A DNA stretch of 64,000 nt from Otis tarda (GCA_026413225.1 JAPMTP010000045.1:434001-498000), one strand, 5' to 3'; counted from the stretch's first letter, positions 11,244 through 22,617 are shown. A program made the numbers and translations. The notes: a model not told the origin generated them from the sequence alone.

Positions 11244-11499
11244 CTGGCCTCACGGCGGAGGTCCTGCTCAAAGCGTCCAGCGGGATGGAGCTGGTCATGC
11301 CCTTAGGCCGAGGACTCACGGATCGCTTCCGTGACAGCGGACGGGGCACGTGGCTGGTCATGCCGGGAGTCCGGCTGCTGGAAGAGGCGGGGGTGTGCTG
11401 CCCCCACAGCGAGGAGAGGGGCGGATGAGGCACAAACTTTGAGAGTTCGGCCTTTGAAGCCACCTGGAGCTGCCTGTTCCGTGTGGGGGTACAGGACAC
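11244..11499 (-). CDS. FHAD1: FHAD1 copy D, Ser/Pro linker exon
   Basis: 256-nt exon between a CAG acceptor and a CCAG|GTACTC donor. It is open in the frame giving 85 codons plus 1 base. The residues are rich in Ser, Pro and Arg, with little secondary structure expected (for example PHPPLSSLWGQHTPASSSS). It sits where human FHAD1 has a Pro-rich linker between the FHA domain and the coiled coil. An inner GTGAGT could serve as an alternative donor. It ends in phase 1, which fits the next exon. Confidence 0.65.
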
Positions 11500-12099
11500 C
11501 TGTGAGGGGAAAAAAGACCCCAATAGCAGCAAGACTTCAGGCACCTCCTTAGCCCTTGGGCCGCGTGCGTTATGTCCTACAAACCCCAGGCACAGACCTC
11601 AGCGGAGGCGCATTTTGAGTCCTCTCCCCTTTCCGTTCCCCAAGGATCGGACTTAAATCCAGACTCCCCCATCTTTTGCAAAATTAAAAAAAAATCCTTG
11701 AGTTTTGATGCTTTTCCAGCTCTTCCCTCTCTCTCCATTCGACTGCTCTGTTTCTGCACGTCATCGGCACTATCCGAAAGTCCTCGTTTCACGCCTCTCC
11801 CGGCTCCCACGCAGGTGGCCCCACCCTGTCACTTCTCCCGTGCAGCGAGCCGACCCAAAGCCTCTCACCGCACTCCTGCCTTGCCACAGCAATCACCACC
11901 CCCTACGCCGGGCCTGTCACACGCGTAATTTGGACACTCTCCGCTACCCTCCCGATAAGCAGAGCTTCCCCGGACGGCAGCGACGAGCCACCTTCATTGT
12001 CTCCTACATCAGCTGCCCCAGCCCCTTCACCTGCAAGGCTTACGTTACAAAGAACAACTACTACCATTTAGTAAATCCCCCGACCGACGCACAGCAACC

Positions 12100-12560
12100 C
12101 AGCCACAAACGTGCTGACCAACTCACGTGCTAGAGATGGTACAGCGTCGCTCCAAGGGCGGCTCTGCCCCGGCCGGCAGCGTGGCTGCCGCCTCGCTGTA
12201 GCCTCGGAAATCCCAGCCGCGTCAGCCCTCGCTGATGCCCTCCTCGGTGCTCCTCTCGCTGGGGTTTGTTTCGGTGTTTTGTTTTTTCGCTTCTCCTTTT
12301 GCCTGGCCACTGGCCCAGCAGCACGAGAAAGTTGAGTGCCAACAGCAGCTCTGCTCGACACCAACTGACACAGCCGGGCCGCGGAACAGAACCATGGCAA
12401 CGCAGAGGTTCCGTTGCGGTTCTAGGTTGCCAGCGACGACCCGGGCCACTCCAATCGGATCAGCCGCTCTGAGCCCGGTCCCGCCTGGCACGGAATGTTT
12501 ACACGGATGCGGAATCCACCGCCTCCCCGGCAACCAGTGCCAGTGTTCCGCCACACGCAA
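12100..12560 (-). promoter_or_regulatory. CpG-rich upstream/promoter region of copy D with RFX and forkhead sites
   Basis: GC- and CpG-rich stretch upstream of the first exon I can recognise. It has an X-box-like site at 12,388-12,401 whose right half is the canonical CCATGGCAAC, a GTTGCC half site at 12,426-12,431, a GGCAAC half site at 12,529-12,534, and a forkhead core TGTTTAC at 12,496-12,502. RFX plus FOXJ1 sites are the usual signature of motile-cilium promoters, which suits FHAD1. Promoter function is inferred; no TATA box or start site was identified. Confidence 0.5.
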
Positions 12561-15025
12561 TGCAGAGGCAAGGGGCAGAGAGGGGGAGGCGCGAGCCTTG
12601 TGGGCCTTGCAGGCCTCACCCTCTGGCCTCCCGCCGGGCGGCCGACTGGGCCCAACTCGGCCCGGCCCGGCTGCGAGAAGTGGAGAGGAGATGAGCTGAG
12701 AAGAGTCTCAGTCAGTGGAGAAGGAGGGGAAGGGGTAATGGCAGAGATTCCCCTGCAGCCCATGCTGAGGCAGCCTGTCCCCCTGCAGCCCAGGAAGGAC
12801 CCCACCTCGGGGCAGGGGAGGAACGTGAGGAGTTCTCCCCCAGATGAGGAAGGAGCAGGGTAAAGCAACAAGTGATGAACTGACCGTAACCCCCACTGCC
12901 ATTCGCCCCTGTGCCGCGCGGGGCCGGTAAGGAGGTAGAGATATTTTAGCTGAAGTTAAGCCTGGGAAGAGGGAGGGGTTAGGTTCTCCCTCACCCGCCC
13001 TGCCGTGCCATACCTGACACCCCTATAATCCTTTGATTAGGCACCCCAGGCCTGCTGGAAACAAGCCTAACCCTTGCATTTCTCTTAACAGCAAACCCCA
13101 AGATCGCTTCTTGGCCCAGTCCCCGCTCCCACGGTTGACAAATTCCCACATCATCCGGCTGAAAGATGTAGGAGGCGGAGCACAAATTCAGCCTTTGGCC
13201 AAACTCCCAGGCACACAGACAGCAGGAGCAGCCGGGCTGAAAGTCACCAGCACACCAGCTCAGACGCACACACGCAAAACCACATCGCTTCCCTCCAAAC
13301 ATACGTGGCCAATCTACAAATGTCCTGCAAGCACAGGATTCCCGCTATTCCCAGGCCTGCTCTGGTGCTCGGCAGGACCTGAACGTCAACGTCCGCACAA
13401 AGGGGCCGCTCTGCTGAGCGGGAGCACGGTCAGCTGTGCTGTGGTCCTTTGGCACCGCCGGCGCCTGCCACCACACCTGCAAACCACACTCTTGCAGGAG
13501 AACAGCTAGCACATCCTGCAAGCTTTTGTCAGGCTTCACTTGGAGACTGAAGCAGTACATTTTACAGAGGAGCGCTCCTCGGCAAACCCTAGAGCGGTTC
13601 TTCAGCACATGCCTCAGCGCCAGCCTCCCTCGCTGGCGTTTTCATCCCCTGCTTTCCTCACAACATCAGACTTCCTCGGTTGTACAGAGGAACACCAGAT
13701 CTGCACATCTCGTGCATTTCCGCTGACCGTAAGTTACCCTCCAGAGAGGCTGGGATATACGTGCACTCTTACAAACTGCCTAGGAAAACCATATCCTTAT
13801 TTCTCACCTACCAGCACGTCTTACCTGGCAAAGCCATCTCCATCACGCTCACCTCCAGGAATACCTGCTCTCTTACAACATATTCCAGTGCCTCCAGTGT
13901 ACCTCATTCTCACACAGGGGCAAGCTGTCCTAGGACAGCGATGGTCACAGGTTTGGGAGCACTGGTGTTCCTCAACATCCCACGTCTTCCTTGGCTTTCC
14001 AGCATACCATCAGCAGACAAGTACGCAGGCAGCCAGCGAGGCTCTTTTGCCGTTCAGCCATCTGGGACATAATTCCTACTTTAGTCACAGCCCCTTTCCC
14101 CACGGTCACTGCACTTCCCGCCATTTCTCCAGCTCTTTTCCTACTTGAGCCATTGCGAAAGACGCTGCTATCGCCCGTCTGTTCCATTACACGGGACTTC
14201 CTGGCAAAGACGCTCCATGAACCTTCAGGTCCCAACTGCTCACACAGGATGCCTCGCTTTATTCACCCCGATTTTCTAGGACCCCCGATCGGGTTGGCTT
14301 TCTTCACCAGGCAGACAGACCTTCGTGCCTGGCCTCCCGCTGCGGGTGGGCTCCTACAGGCACACACACCTGCGTGACACCTTCCAAGGAGCCGCACCAC
14401 CTTCCCAACCCCTCGACAACAAGAGCCACCCCTCATGGCACCCCCCAGCCCAACTCCCTCATTCTGGGGTATATTCTTCTACTTTTCTCCCCTTCCCTGG
14501 AATAAAGGAGTCCCTAACGTCCTGGCGTTACTTTGCCCACCTGGCACCATGCCTTGGGGCACAGCAAAGTGAAATTGCTGCAATACACCACCAGAACTCA
14601 CAGGATGCACTAAGAAACAATAACCAACAAGAGCAACTGGGACATGGGTCTGGACCAGCACCTCCTCTCGGCTTGGGCTTTGGCTATTTGTGCTCCTTTT
14701 GTATCTTTGGTTGCAGGGACTGTAACTACATCGACATCAGGCTCCAACCAACCCAAACACATCCCTACCAGCAGCCCAGAGTGGCTGGGAGTCATCTACA
14801 CTCGCTCCAGCTTCCGGAGAGATGCTGCTCTCTACCCACACCTCCCAGATCCACCCCGTTTGAGGGAGCCTGGGGCTGAACAGGGAGAAGCCTTTGTCGT
14901 CAACCGCTTGGCTGGAAGTCTGGGAGGCGGCGCGTGGCCCAGATTGCTCGCGCAGCGGCATCTGCCCTAAACCAGCCGGCTGCTTTCACACCGCTCCGGC
15001 TCGCAGACCTTGGGACAGGACAACC
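12560..15025. other. Spacer between the copy C 3' end and the copy D promoter
   Basis: About 2.5 kb, duplicated at 35,620-38,095 with over 97 percent visual identity. I see no recognisable FHA-domain exon or other gene. One minus-strand stretch, about 13,495-13,593, is open between a TAG acceptor-like and a CAG|GTGTGG donor-like site (contains DKSLQDVLAVLLQECGLQ); I could not name it. Confidence 0.5.
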
Positions 15026-15072
15026 ACGCACGAGTGCGCACACGCACAAACACACCGTGCAAAATATTTATT
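15025..15072 (-). terminator. Poly(A) signal and GT-rich downstream element, copy C
   Basis: AATAAA on the minus strand at 15,067-15,072, followed within 15-45 bases by a GT-rich run (minus-strand TGTGTTTGTGCGTGTGCGC). This is the classic layout for 3' end cleavage and fits the end of the FHAD1 transcript. Confidence 0.65.
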
Positions 15073-15927
15073 CAAAAGAGGTCTGCACGCACCGCGTACT
15101 CGGCTGCCGTTTCACCCTGCACACCTGGCAGCGGTGCACTCCGACAGCTCCCAAGCCCCCGCATTGATCCATGTGCCTCAAACGGACCGTCCCCTTCGCA
15201 TCTGAGCGCAAACCACAACGGAGAAAGCAACCCAGGAAAGAGATCTGTCCTCTCCCCGAGCAGCGTGGGGCTCATTTCTGCCCGCTGCCCACCAGCAAGC
15301 CCAGATGTTGGCAGGAGTCAGGCCTGGCCCGGGGCCACTGTCCCAGGCCCTGAACGGAGCAGGGGAAAGCTGCAGCGCTGCTCTGGCAACGCCGTTTCCC
15401 TTACTCAGAAAGAAGGGGCACTAACAAAAGGAGCTTTGCCCCTTTCCACTTGGAAAACACTCACATTTGGCATCAATTTGGTGGCTCAGAAAAGTCTGGC
15501 TGGCACGACAGGGAGAGGGGGTGAGAAGATACACGGGGTGGTCCTTCTGGAAAACACCACAAATTACACTTTTGCTGTTTCAAGTCTCCATTTACTTCAG
15601 CGCACCAGACCCAGAGGCATTCAGGTTTCTTTCCCCACGCTCTTTTGAAAAACCCTGTTCTGGGGAAAGTTTGGCTAGTCCTCATGCCGCAGCGCTATGC
15701 ACCCATCGTGTCCTCCACGGCGCAGCTTCCAGGGAGCCCTGACCGCTTCTGCGCCCACAGACTGAGCCCCTCTTAGTGTAGGTTTGCTTATTTTAAAAAA
15801 AAAAAAAAAACCCCAAAAAAACCAGCAAACCCCAGCAGCATCACAGAGCCTCTTTTTAGGTCATTTGCTGGCTCCCTGGTGCTTTCTCCTGGATCTCCTC
15901 GTACTTGGGCGGAGGGGTCAGCGGCTC
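15045..15927 (-). other. FHAD1 copy C 3' untranslated region
   Basis: About 880 bases from the TAG stop to just past the poly(A) signal. Includes an A-rich tract at 15,797-15,812 on the + strand. No other gene is visible in it. Confidence 0.5.
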
Positions 15928-16026
15928 TATCGTGACAGGAGCCGTGCAGGTTCTGCCGTGGGCTCTCTGGCCTTCTGCTTGCCCACGCACACAGGCTGCT
16001 GGGCTTGCAGGGACTCTTCTTTCAGC
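15928..16026 (-). CDS. FHAD1: FHAD1 copy C terminal coding exon Eg
   Basis: Final coding exon after TTTGTGCAG, completing the phase-2 Arg codon and reading LKEESLQAQQPVCVGKQKAR, then EPTAEPARLLSR and a TAG stop. The protein would end far short of the human C terminus. Another frame stays open for about 56 codons to 15,855 but does not fit the upstream splice phase. Confidence 0.7.
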
Positions 16027-16596
16027 CTGCACAAAACGGGAGGGGGAAAGCGTCCGTCACCGCGTCAACCTCCCAAAACACAGCTGGCCTCTGCACTTGC
16101 ACCCCTCCTAGGACCCTCCCCACACCATGGGGTGATGCTGAAGGACATGGGAGCAGCAAGCCCCTTGCTCGGACCGGCAAAAACTTCAGCAGGCACTTTC
16201 CCTGTGCCCATTCCTTGTGCCCTGGACAGCCCTTCCCATCGGCTCCCACGCCTGGCTCCGTCCCGCTGACACCGGCCCTCCACCCCAGCCGATGCCGCCG
16301 CTCTCCCTGGGTCCGGCCCGTCCGCACCAGGGAATTTGCCAAGGGTCCCCCGACTCTGCCACTGCCTGACTGCGCTGGGCCCTGCGAGGCACCCAGAGGA
16401 CGTCTCGCTGCTTCTCCTCACCATTCTGATTTGGACCATACCAACACGGGACCAGTCCTGGCCAGCGGCACAACCAGGCGTGTATCGCTGCCGCGAGGCT
16501 GCACCACTCCTTCCCCCGAGTTTCCCGTCGCTTTGCAGCCCAGGACCTTGTCTCACTCGGACCCGCGGCCACCCACAGCCACCCGGCCTCTGGTAC

Positions 16597-16805
16597 CTCT
16601 TGCTCTCATGAAGCTTCATCATTTCTTCTTTCTTCTCCAGGCAGCTCTGGAGGTTCTTGAGCTTTTCCAACAGCTCCTCCACGTGTTTCTGCCTCTGCAG
16701 CCCTGCTTGTTCCCTTTCCTCCTGAGGGAGCTGCTTCAGAGACGGCGTTCCTGACAGCTCCTTCATCTTCACCAGGCTTGCCAGAGCACTAATGATGTCA
16801 ACGTA
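16597..16805 (-). CDS. FHAD1: FHAD1 copy C exon Ef (YVDIISALASLVKMKEL)
   Basis: 209-nt exon, phase 0 in and 2 out, acceptor TCCGCAG and donor AAGAG|GTACCA. It reads YVDIISALASLVKMKELSGT and QLPQEEREQAGLQRQKHVEE. Human [20 protein letters not shown] and YLSPKEREKVNQLRQRDLDL align without gaps. Confidence 0.9.
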
Positions 16806-17279
16806 CTGCGGAAAGCCCCGGGAATGCATTATTTCCTCGGCCTGACAATTCCTCTGCCACCTACCATCACCCTGCTCAGCCACCTGCTCTCATTCTGCTC
16901 CACTGAGGGAGACAGACAACGCCGCGAGGAACCTGCTGCACTCCCCTTCCTACTTTGTCTACTTTCCACGCGTGCTTTCCCTGGGTGAGCTTCCCACGGA
17001 CCGTACCCTCTCCTCAAGGATCAGGCCCGACTCCCGCAGGGAAACAGCCCTAGAGAGCTGAGATGGGAAGGGGAGAAGGATGCGCCGTTGCGTTTCCAGG
17101 CATCCTGAGACGTTCTGGCAGACGCCTGGCGTGCCCTGGCACCTGCCATCCACACTTTGGCCTCACCCACATTCCCGCAAGGACCCTGACGCTCATCGCT
17201 CACTTCCGAAATGTGTTTGAAACCACTCTCCCCTCTACGAGCGCTGGGTACCGTTTCTACATGTCTGTAGCTGACCTAC

Positions 17280-17375
17280 CATCTTCTCGCTGAGCTCCAT
17301 CGCCTTAAACACCTCCGAGCTCGTTGCCCCATCGGCGGCCTCGTGCGCAGCCCCGTGAGGAACGGCGTCAGGAGC
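17280..17375 (-). CDS. FHAD1: FHAD1 copy C exon Ee (KAMELSEKM)
   Basis: 96-nt exon, phase 0 to 0, acceptor CTGTGCAG and donor AAGATG|GTAGGT. It reads APDAVPHGAAHEAADGATSS then EVFKAMELSEKM; human has VAEALELSEKLY. Incoming phase 0 does not match the phase-1 end of Ed, because the intervening exon of copy A is deleted here. Confidence 0.78.
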
Positions 17376-17779
17376 CTGCACAGACAGGGAAAGAGCAATG
17401 GAGCCGCCGCACTGCCTGGCGCTGGGCCGAGCTGCCTTGTGCGCCTGCCTTCCGCTGCGTGGCACAGGCTGCCCCGGCAATGCGGTCCGCAGCCAAGCCC
17501 TTCGCCCGCCGCCTCCTGCCAATGTCACCTCCTCACATGGCACCAAGCGCTTTTCTGAAGCCTGGCACTTTTTCTTCTGCAACGCTTTCCTATCACCTGC
17601 GCACACTACCATGCACGGGAGAGCTGCCTTTGCATGGGAACAGCCTGAGCCCCATGCACGTGAGGAGCCTGTGCCCCTGGCATGGCCCATTGCCCCCTCC
17701 TCCGCGTTACGGGCTCCACCATGCCTGTCAGGCCCTAACGGATGCCTCTTCCCCCTACAGCCCTGACAGCCTCACTTAC

Positions 17780-17912
17780 CTGAGGACTGACTCTCCTCCA
17801 GCATCTTCAGTCTCCCCCGGAGCTCATCCATGCCTGCTTTTTGGCGCCGGATCGTTTCCTCGTGCCTCTGGTCTCGGCACCGCATGCCCAGGTTGACCAA
17901 GGCCCACGCCGG
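17780..17912 (-). CDS. FHAD1: FHAD1 exon Ed, unit 1
   Basis: 133-nt exon containing NLGMRCRDQRHEETIRRQKA. Human [20 protein letters not shown] is nearly the same. Phase 0 in, 1 out. Confidence 0.87.
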
Positions 17913-18308
17913 CTGCAGGAAGAAGCAGCCCAGTCAGTTCTCGCCCAAATCGCCTCCGGGTCAACACGAGCTCAGCTTGACCCCGGCTTAGACACCACCA
18001 CGCTGAAAAACGCCGCTCCCTCGGCAGGTGCCAAGAGCCAAGCCTGTGTGGTGTCTCTTCCCACAGCCTCCTGGCAGATTGGTGGGGTACAGCAGCGGCA
18101 GCAGAGACCCCTTACGTGGTCCCCTGTGCCGGCCTCACGCTGGCAAGGGCATCAGCCCTGCAAACGCTCTGGAGAGCTGGGAGCAGGACGGCGCGTGGCT
18201 CTCAGCGGCCCCCTCAGCGTTTTTCTCTGGCACTTGGCGCCACCGCAGAGGATTTTATTGCCTTGGACACAGGCACACCGATCCGCTCGGTGGCCTGCCT
18301 TTCTACGT

Positions 18309-18500
18309 GATCATAGAATGACAGAACGGTTTGGCTTGGAAGGGACCTTTAAACCCCATCCAGTCCAACCCCCTGCAAGGAGCAGGGACATCTCCAACCA
18401 CACCAGGTTGCTCAGAGCCCCGGCCAACCTGGCCTGGAATGTTTCCAGGGATGGGGCATCCACCACCTCTCTGGGCAACCTGCGCCAGTGCTCTACCCAT
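18309..18500 (-). mobile_element. CR1 3'-end fragment, unit 1 intron
   Basis: About 190 bases matching the CR1 3' end at 48,720-48,910, including CATCCACCACCTCTCTGGGC. Old and diverged. Confidence 0.85.
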
Positions 18501-19394
18501 GATGTTCTACTGATCGCATGCGGGATTCTCTTCTGCGCTACACCCCTGCACACAGACCCCCGCGGTTCCCTTGCTTGCTGCATGGCCCCAAACATCCAGA
18601 CACTCAGGAGAAGGGAGGCCCTTCATCCCACCCTGCCCACTGCTGCAAGCTCCCCGCTCGGCTCTGGCCGCTGTCGCCCCGCCATTCGCTCTCAAACAAC
18701 AGCTTTGCCTGGGCTGCACCTCTGGCGCCCGCCGCTTCCCCTCCCCATCGCTACGTGTGCACCAGGACAGGCGCTACCTCCCGCTCAGCGTCAGGCTCTG
18801 AGTCACCGCCTGCCACCCAGCCTTCCTCGCTGGCACGCCCTCTGCCACCCTTGCCGTACAGGATGTACGATTCCTACAGTCCCTCCAGCTGCTGCCGCAG
18901 TCACCTTGCAGTTCTTCCCTTTTCCCGTGCCAGGGAACTCAAAAGGGGATTCAGCGCGGAGGACAAAAGACCCTCCATTCCCATCCGGTGCAACACGCTA
19001 CCCCTGCTCCTGCTCGCTCAGCCCTGTTACTGCTTTTGTGGCGCCAATACCACCAGCAAGGTTGGGAAAAGGAGCCAACGCTTGCAGATCTTCCCCTCCA
19101 TCGCCCCCGCCTCTTCTTGGCAATCAGCACAGCCATCCGCACACACCACACCTCGCGCTTCCAAAGCGCTGCGCCCACATCCAGCTCCTCACCCGCTGGC
19201 AATGCCCGCGCAGGAGCACGGCTGACGTGGCTCGTGGGTGCCACGGGCAGCCCTGCTCCTGCCTTTGGCCAGCTCGCAGCACGCCTGAGGCGGGCTGGGG
19301 CACTGGCCACTCTCACCGGCACACTGACAAACACCACGTGCGCCATCGATACCCTCAGCAAACCCAGAGCTCGGCAGCCTCCGCGCGGACTCAC

Positions 19395-19503
19395 CCTCCC
19401 AAAGGCTTCAGCCACGTTTGCCGGTATCCCGGGAGCCTGCTTCACCTTCACCACCGCTTCTCGCGAGGTGTCCCTCAGCGCCTGACACTCTGCTCGGGCT
19501 TGC
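19395..19503 (-). CDS. FHAD1: FHAD1 exon Ec, unit 1
   Basis: 109-nt exon reading QARAECQALRDTSREAVVKV then KQAPGIPANVAEAFGR. Phase 2 in, 0 out. A further small exon may lie near 18,790 (a stretch reading like GDSEPDAERE before a GTAGCG donor in the sister units), but its acceptor is poor and I do not call it. Confidence 0.65.
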
Positions 19504-19843
19504 CTGTGCCAAGAGACAAGACCCTTGAGGGACACCATGACGGACAACAGCTGCCCAAACAGCTTGTGGAGAGCAGCACCCCGGGCACCCGCTGGTGACT
19601 ATCGCGGGGTGGGTGGGAACGTTCAGCTCAGTTCGTGGTGACTTCAACACACGGCCACTGGCACGTGTTCCACTAAACCCCTATCTCAGTTCACGAGGCG
19701 CTTGCATAGAGCCCCCATCGCTGAGCTCCGCTCCGCGGCTCTCGCACACACCTTTGGCTCCTGGGGAGATCCCGAAATGCCACCAGCTGCTGGGAATCCA
19801 CAAAGCAGCTTTGGCCAAGGCCCCAGTTCATGGCTGCGTGTAC

Positions 19844-20003
19844 CTTAACTCATTAACTGCTGCTTGCAGAGCTCTGTCCTTCTCCTTCATCACCATGGCC
19901 ATCTCCAACAGCTCCTTTCTAAGCAGGTGCAGCTCCCACTCTCGGTCTTTCACCTGGCACATGTTCCGCTCCACTTCTGACTTCCGCTGCTCGCTCAGCT
20001 CCC
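19844..20003 (-). CDS. FHAD1: FHAD1 exon Eb, unit 1
   Basis: 160-nt exon reading ELSEQRKSEVERNMCQVKDR, then LLEMAMVMKEKDRALQAAVNELR. Phase 1 in, 2 out. Confidence 0.84.
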
Positions 20004-20867
20004 CTAGGCACACCACAGCTCCATGGGTGTCTGGCTCCCCCATCACCCAAGCCCTGGGGGATCCGCACCTCCCAGTGATCCGACGTCCGCGGCCACGTCC
20101 CTTTTTCCCAAGGAATCATCGTGAGGGCCGTCAGCCATCATGGCGCTTGTCCCCACAAACCCTCGCCCTGCCCTCGCTCGCAGCCCTCGCCTCCTGGGCC
20201 CTGCCACCAGACCTTGCTTCCCTAAATCACGGCGCAGGGCCGGTCTCTTTGTCAGGGCAGATGCCGCAGTCACGGCTCGCTACAGCCACTTGCCCTCTGC
20301 TTCGAGAAAAGCGGGGTCGCCAGCATTTCCTGGCCTGCCCGCTTTCACCCACCTGCCTTCCTCATTCGCTTCGCGCCGTTATGGCCAACAAAAGCAGGCC
20401 ACGCGCATCCCTTCGTCTCACACCTCAGGCTCCTTTCTGCCCCATACAGCCCCCCCAAAGCAACGTCACTCCCACTGAGGGATCCCCGGACAGGCTCTCC
20501 CAATTTAAAGCCTCAGGCCACCTTCGGCTCCAAGGGAGCCCAAGCAGTGGCATCCTGGAGAAAGATGGGCTCCATTTGCGTGCGTGTCCCCATCTCCCTT
20601 GGGGAGATGCATCTGCTCACCTTGGGGTGACCATCTGCTCACCGTCACTCACCAGCACTGCTACCGCTTACCCAAGGACAGCGAGGAATTCACCCACCCC
20701 CAGAGGGAACGGACCGCCTGCTTTGCCCCAAGCTGCCCTACAGCTTCGCTTTCGCATGGGGACATCGCTTTCCCGTAGCTGCGCCGTGCCCGCTTCACAC
20801 CTACCGCCCTCGTTACCGCTCGCAGGAGGGACGGGAAGACGGAGGCCATGCAGTATGCTTCACCCAC

Positions 20868-20983
20868 CTCTCAAGTCCAACATCCTGCCTCTGGTTTCCT
20901 TGAGCTCCTTGCTTAGCCGGCTGATGACGTCCTCCTTGGACAGGATCACGTTCTGCATCTCCGCCACCTCCTCCCTGCATTTC
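20868..20983 (-). CDS. FHAD1: FHAD1 exon Ea, unit 1
   Basis: 116-nt exon, KCREEVAEMQNVILSKEDVI then SRLSKELKETRGRMLDLR. Phase 2 in, 1 out; the donor joins in frame to Eb through a Gly codon, exactly where human reads DLRGEL. Confidence 0.84.
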
Positions 20984-22484
20984 CTGACAAAGATAACCGC
21001 CGCTCTCACAGCTGCTTCGACAGACTCATTTCCCGGAGCCCGCGCACGCCTTCCTGAGCCCCATCTCATCATCGACACACGCACGTCGCTCTTTTACCTG
21101 CCCTTCGCTCCCTGAGCTTCACACCTCTGGCCTCGCCAGCTCCCTCTCTCTTGCCCGCAGCCGTCCGCATGGGACAGCGGAGCACTTACACGCTCTTCCG
21201 CATCACGTGGAAACTACACGCACTTAAGACCATCTCAGCCTACCCAGAGGACTCTTTCCACCTCAGGGCTGCTTGCGCAATGCCCCTTGGCCTTCCCTGG
21301 GCTCCCCAGGCGACAGCCGCTCTTCTCCCAGCCCCTCCAGCCCAGCCAGCACACCTTACCTCAGAAAACAGGGCGGCTCCCTGACAGAAGATGCATCCAG
21401 CGAGGTTCCCAGCATCGACTCACGGCCATTGCCCTCAAACTCTACGGCACACGTTAACACCGCCGCATTACTTCTTGGTCATGCGCACGTTTGGCCCGCT
21501 CGCTTCCGCTATGTCTATCTTTTCCTCCCCAACAGCCCCATCGACTGAGGACCACCCATTTGCAGAAACCCACCACGCTCAGTGCCCATTCCAATACTGG
21601 ATAGACAGTTCCTCACATCCTTCCTCACTCAGCATCTCTTCCGCCCGTGGACAACAGCTCTGCCTTGTTCCCAGAGACCCTGGCCAGCCCGCAGACCCTC
21701 GCCAGCCTCTCACCGCGGGATTCAGGTTCGGCCCCTTGGAGCCTCGATGGCTTGCCTGGGCTCGGAGACGGGCACAGGCCACGGAGAACAGCCTGCACGC
21801 GCCCGCCCTGCAGATAGCGCTACCCCAGCCTCTGGCCATGGCTTTCCCTACATATTTAGCATGCAACCCTACTTCCCTGGGGGACAATTCGGAGATTGCA
21901 CCCCTCACTGTCCTCTACTTCGGAGCTTCTACCAGTGATGGCACCGCTTCTCCACACTGCTCTCCGTACAGGGAGAGACCTGACGGAGAGGGACCGAAAG
22001 AGAATGGCCGAGGGCTGGCAGAGGACTCTCACACTGCACGCTAATCCCAAGGCTTTACGAGACCCACGGCTCCGTTCCTTGAGGCGCTGGCTGCTCTCGC
22101 TTGCCTTGAGGAGCGCAGCAGCCGAGAGCGGGAGCCCTCACGCACAGCGCCGGGCGCCTGCTCGCTGCTGGCTCCTACTGTGCGGCAGCTCCTACTGCCA
22201 AGCCCTTCGCCGGCCGCCTTCTGCCAATGTCACCTCCTCACGTGGCACCAAGCGCTTTCCTGAAGCCTGGCACTTTTTCTTCTGCAACGCTTTCCTATCA
22301 CCTGCGCACACTACCATGCACGGGAGAGCTGCCTTTGCATGGGAACAGCCTGAGCCCCGTGCACGTGAGGAGCTTGTGCCCCCGGCATGGCCCATTGCCC
22401 CCTCCTCCACGTTACGGGCTCCACCATGCCTGTCAGGCCCTAACGGATGCCTCTTCCCCCTACAGCCGTGACAGCCTCACTTAC

Positions 22485-22617
22485 CTGAGGACTGACTCTC
22501 CTCCAGCATCTTCAGTCTCCCCCGGAGCTCGTCCATGCCTGCTCTTTGGCGCCGGATTGTTTCCTCGTGCCTCTGGTCTCGGCACCGCATGCCCAGGTTG
22601 ACCAAGGCCCACGCCGG
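22485..22617 (-). CDS. FHAD1: FHAD1 exon Ed, unit 2
   Basis: 133-nt exon with RHEETIRRQRAGMDELRGRL; one Lys to Arg change against units 1 and 3. Phase 0 in, 1 out. Confidence 0.84.

Larger units (their letters stand above)
1..12550 (-). other. FHAD1: FHAD1-like gene, copy D (5' part of the gene to the left edge)
   Basis: Gene locus running leftward off the window. Seventeen exons from 11,499 down to 294 chain in consistent splice phase to 675 open codons plus two bases, all with GT-AG borders. The product is a long coiled coil. Block by block it follows human FHAD1 as I recall it, in the same order. FHAD1 is tied to motile cilia and sperm; its biochemical role is not well defined. The promoter side lies near 12,100-12,550, just downstream of copy C's poly(A) site at 15,067. 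The N-terminal FHA domain was not found. The last exons lie beyond the left edge. Introns hold nothing else that I recognise. The coding reading is solid; whether this copy is expressed cannot be told. Confidence 0.85.
17493..22197 (-). repeat. Tandem unit 1 of the FHAD1 C-terminal exon block
   Basis: 3'-most copy of the 4.7-kb repeat. Its left border is a deletion join: copy A has about 740 more bases between Ee and Ed, including a 130-nt exon, which are missing here. Bases 20,984-22,197 are intron, with no further exon that I can support. Confidence 0.85.

Noticed and set aside
12235-12699. Plus-strand frame beginning with a hydrophobic, signal-peptide-like stretch
   Set aside because: It lies in the CpG-rich promoter region; the rest is low-complexity Pro/Arg/Gly sequence with no domain. 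It is conserved in the paralogue only through recent duplication.
15855-16026. Alternative reading of the last FHAD1 exon ending PPPKYEEIQEKAPGSQQMT
   Set aside because: Open for longer, but the upstream exon ends in phase 2, which selects the other frame ending at the TAG at 15,928.
17841-19598. Long plus-strand open frame (585 codons), with similar ones at 19,595, 22,546, 24,781, 27,226 and 28,980
   Set aside because: They lie antisense to FHAD1 exons and introns, are rich in Pro, Ser, Arg and His as expected for GC-rich shadows, cross exon-intron borders and recur only because the DNA is duplicated. No family resemblance.
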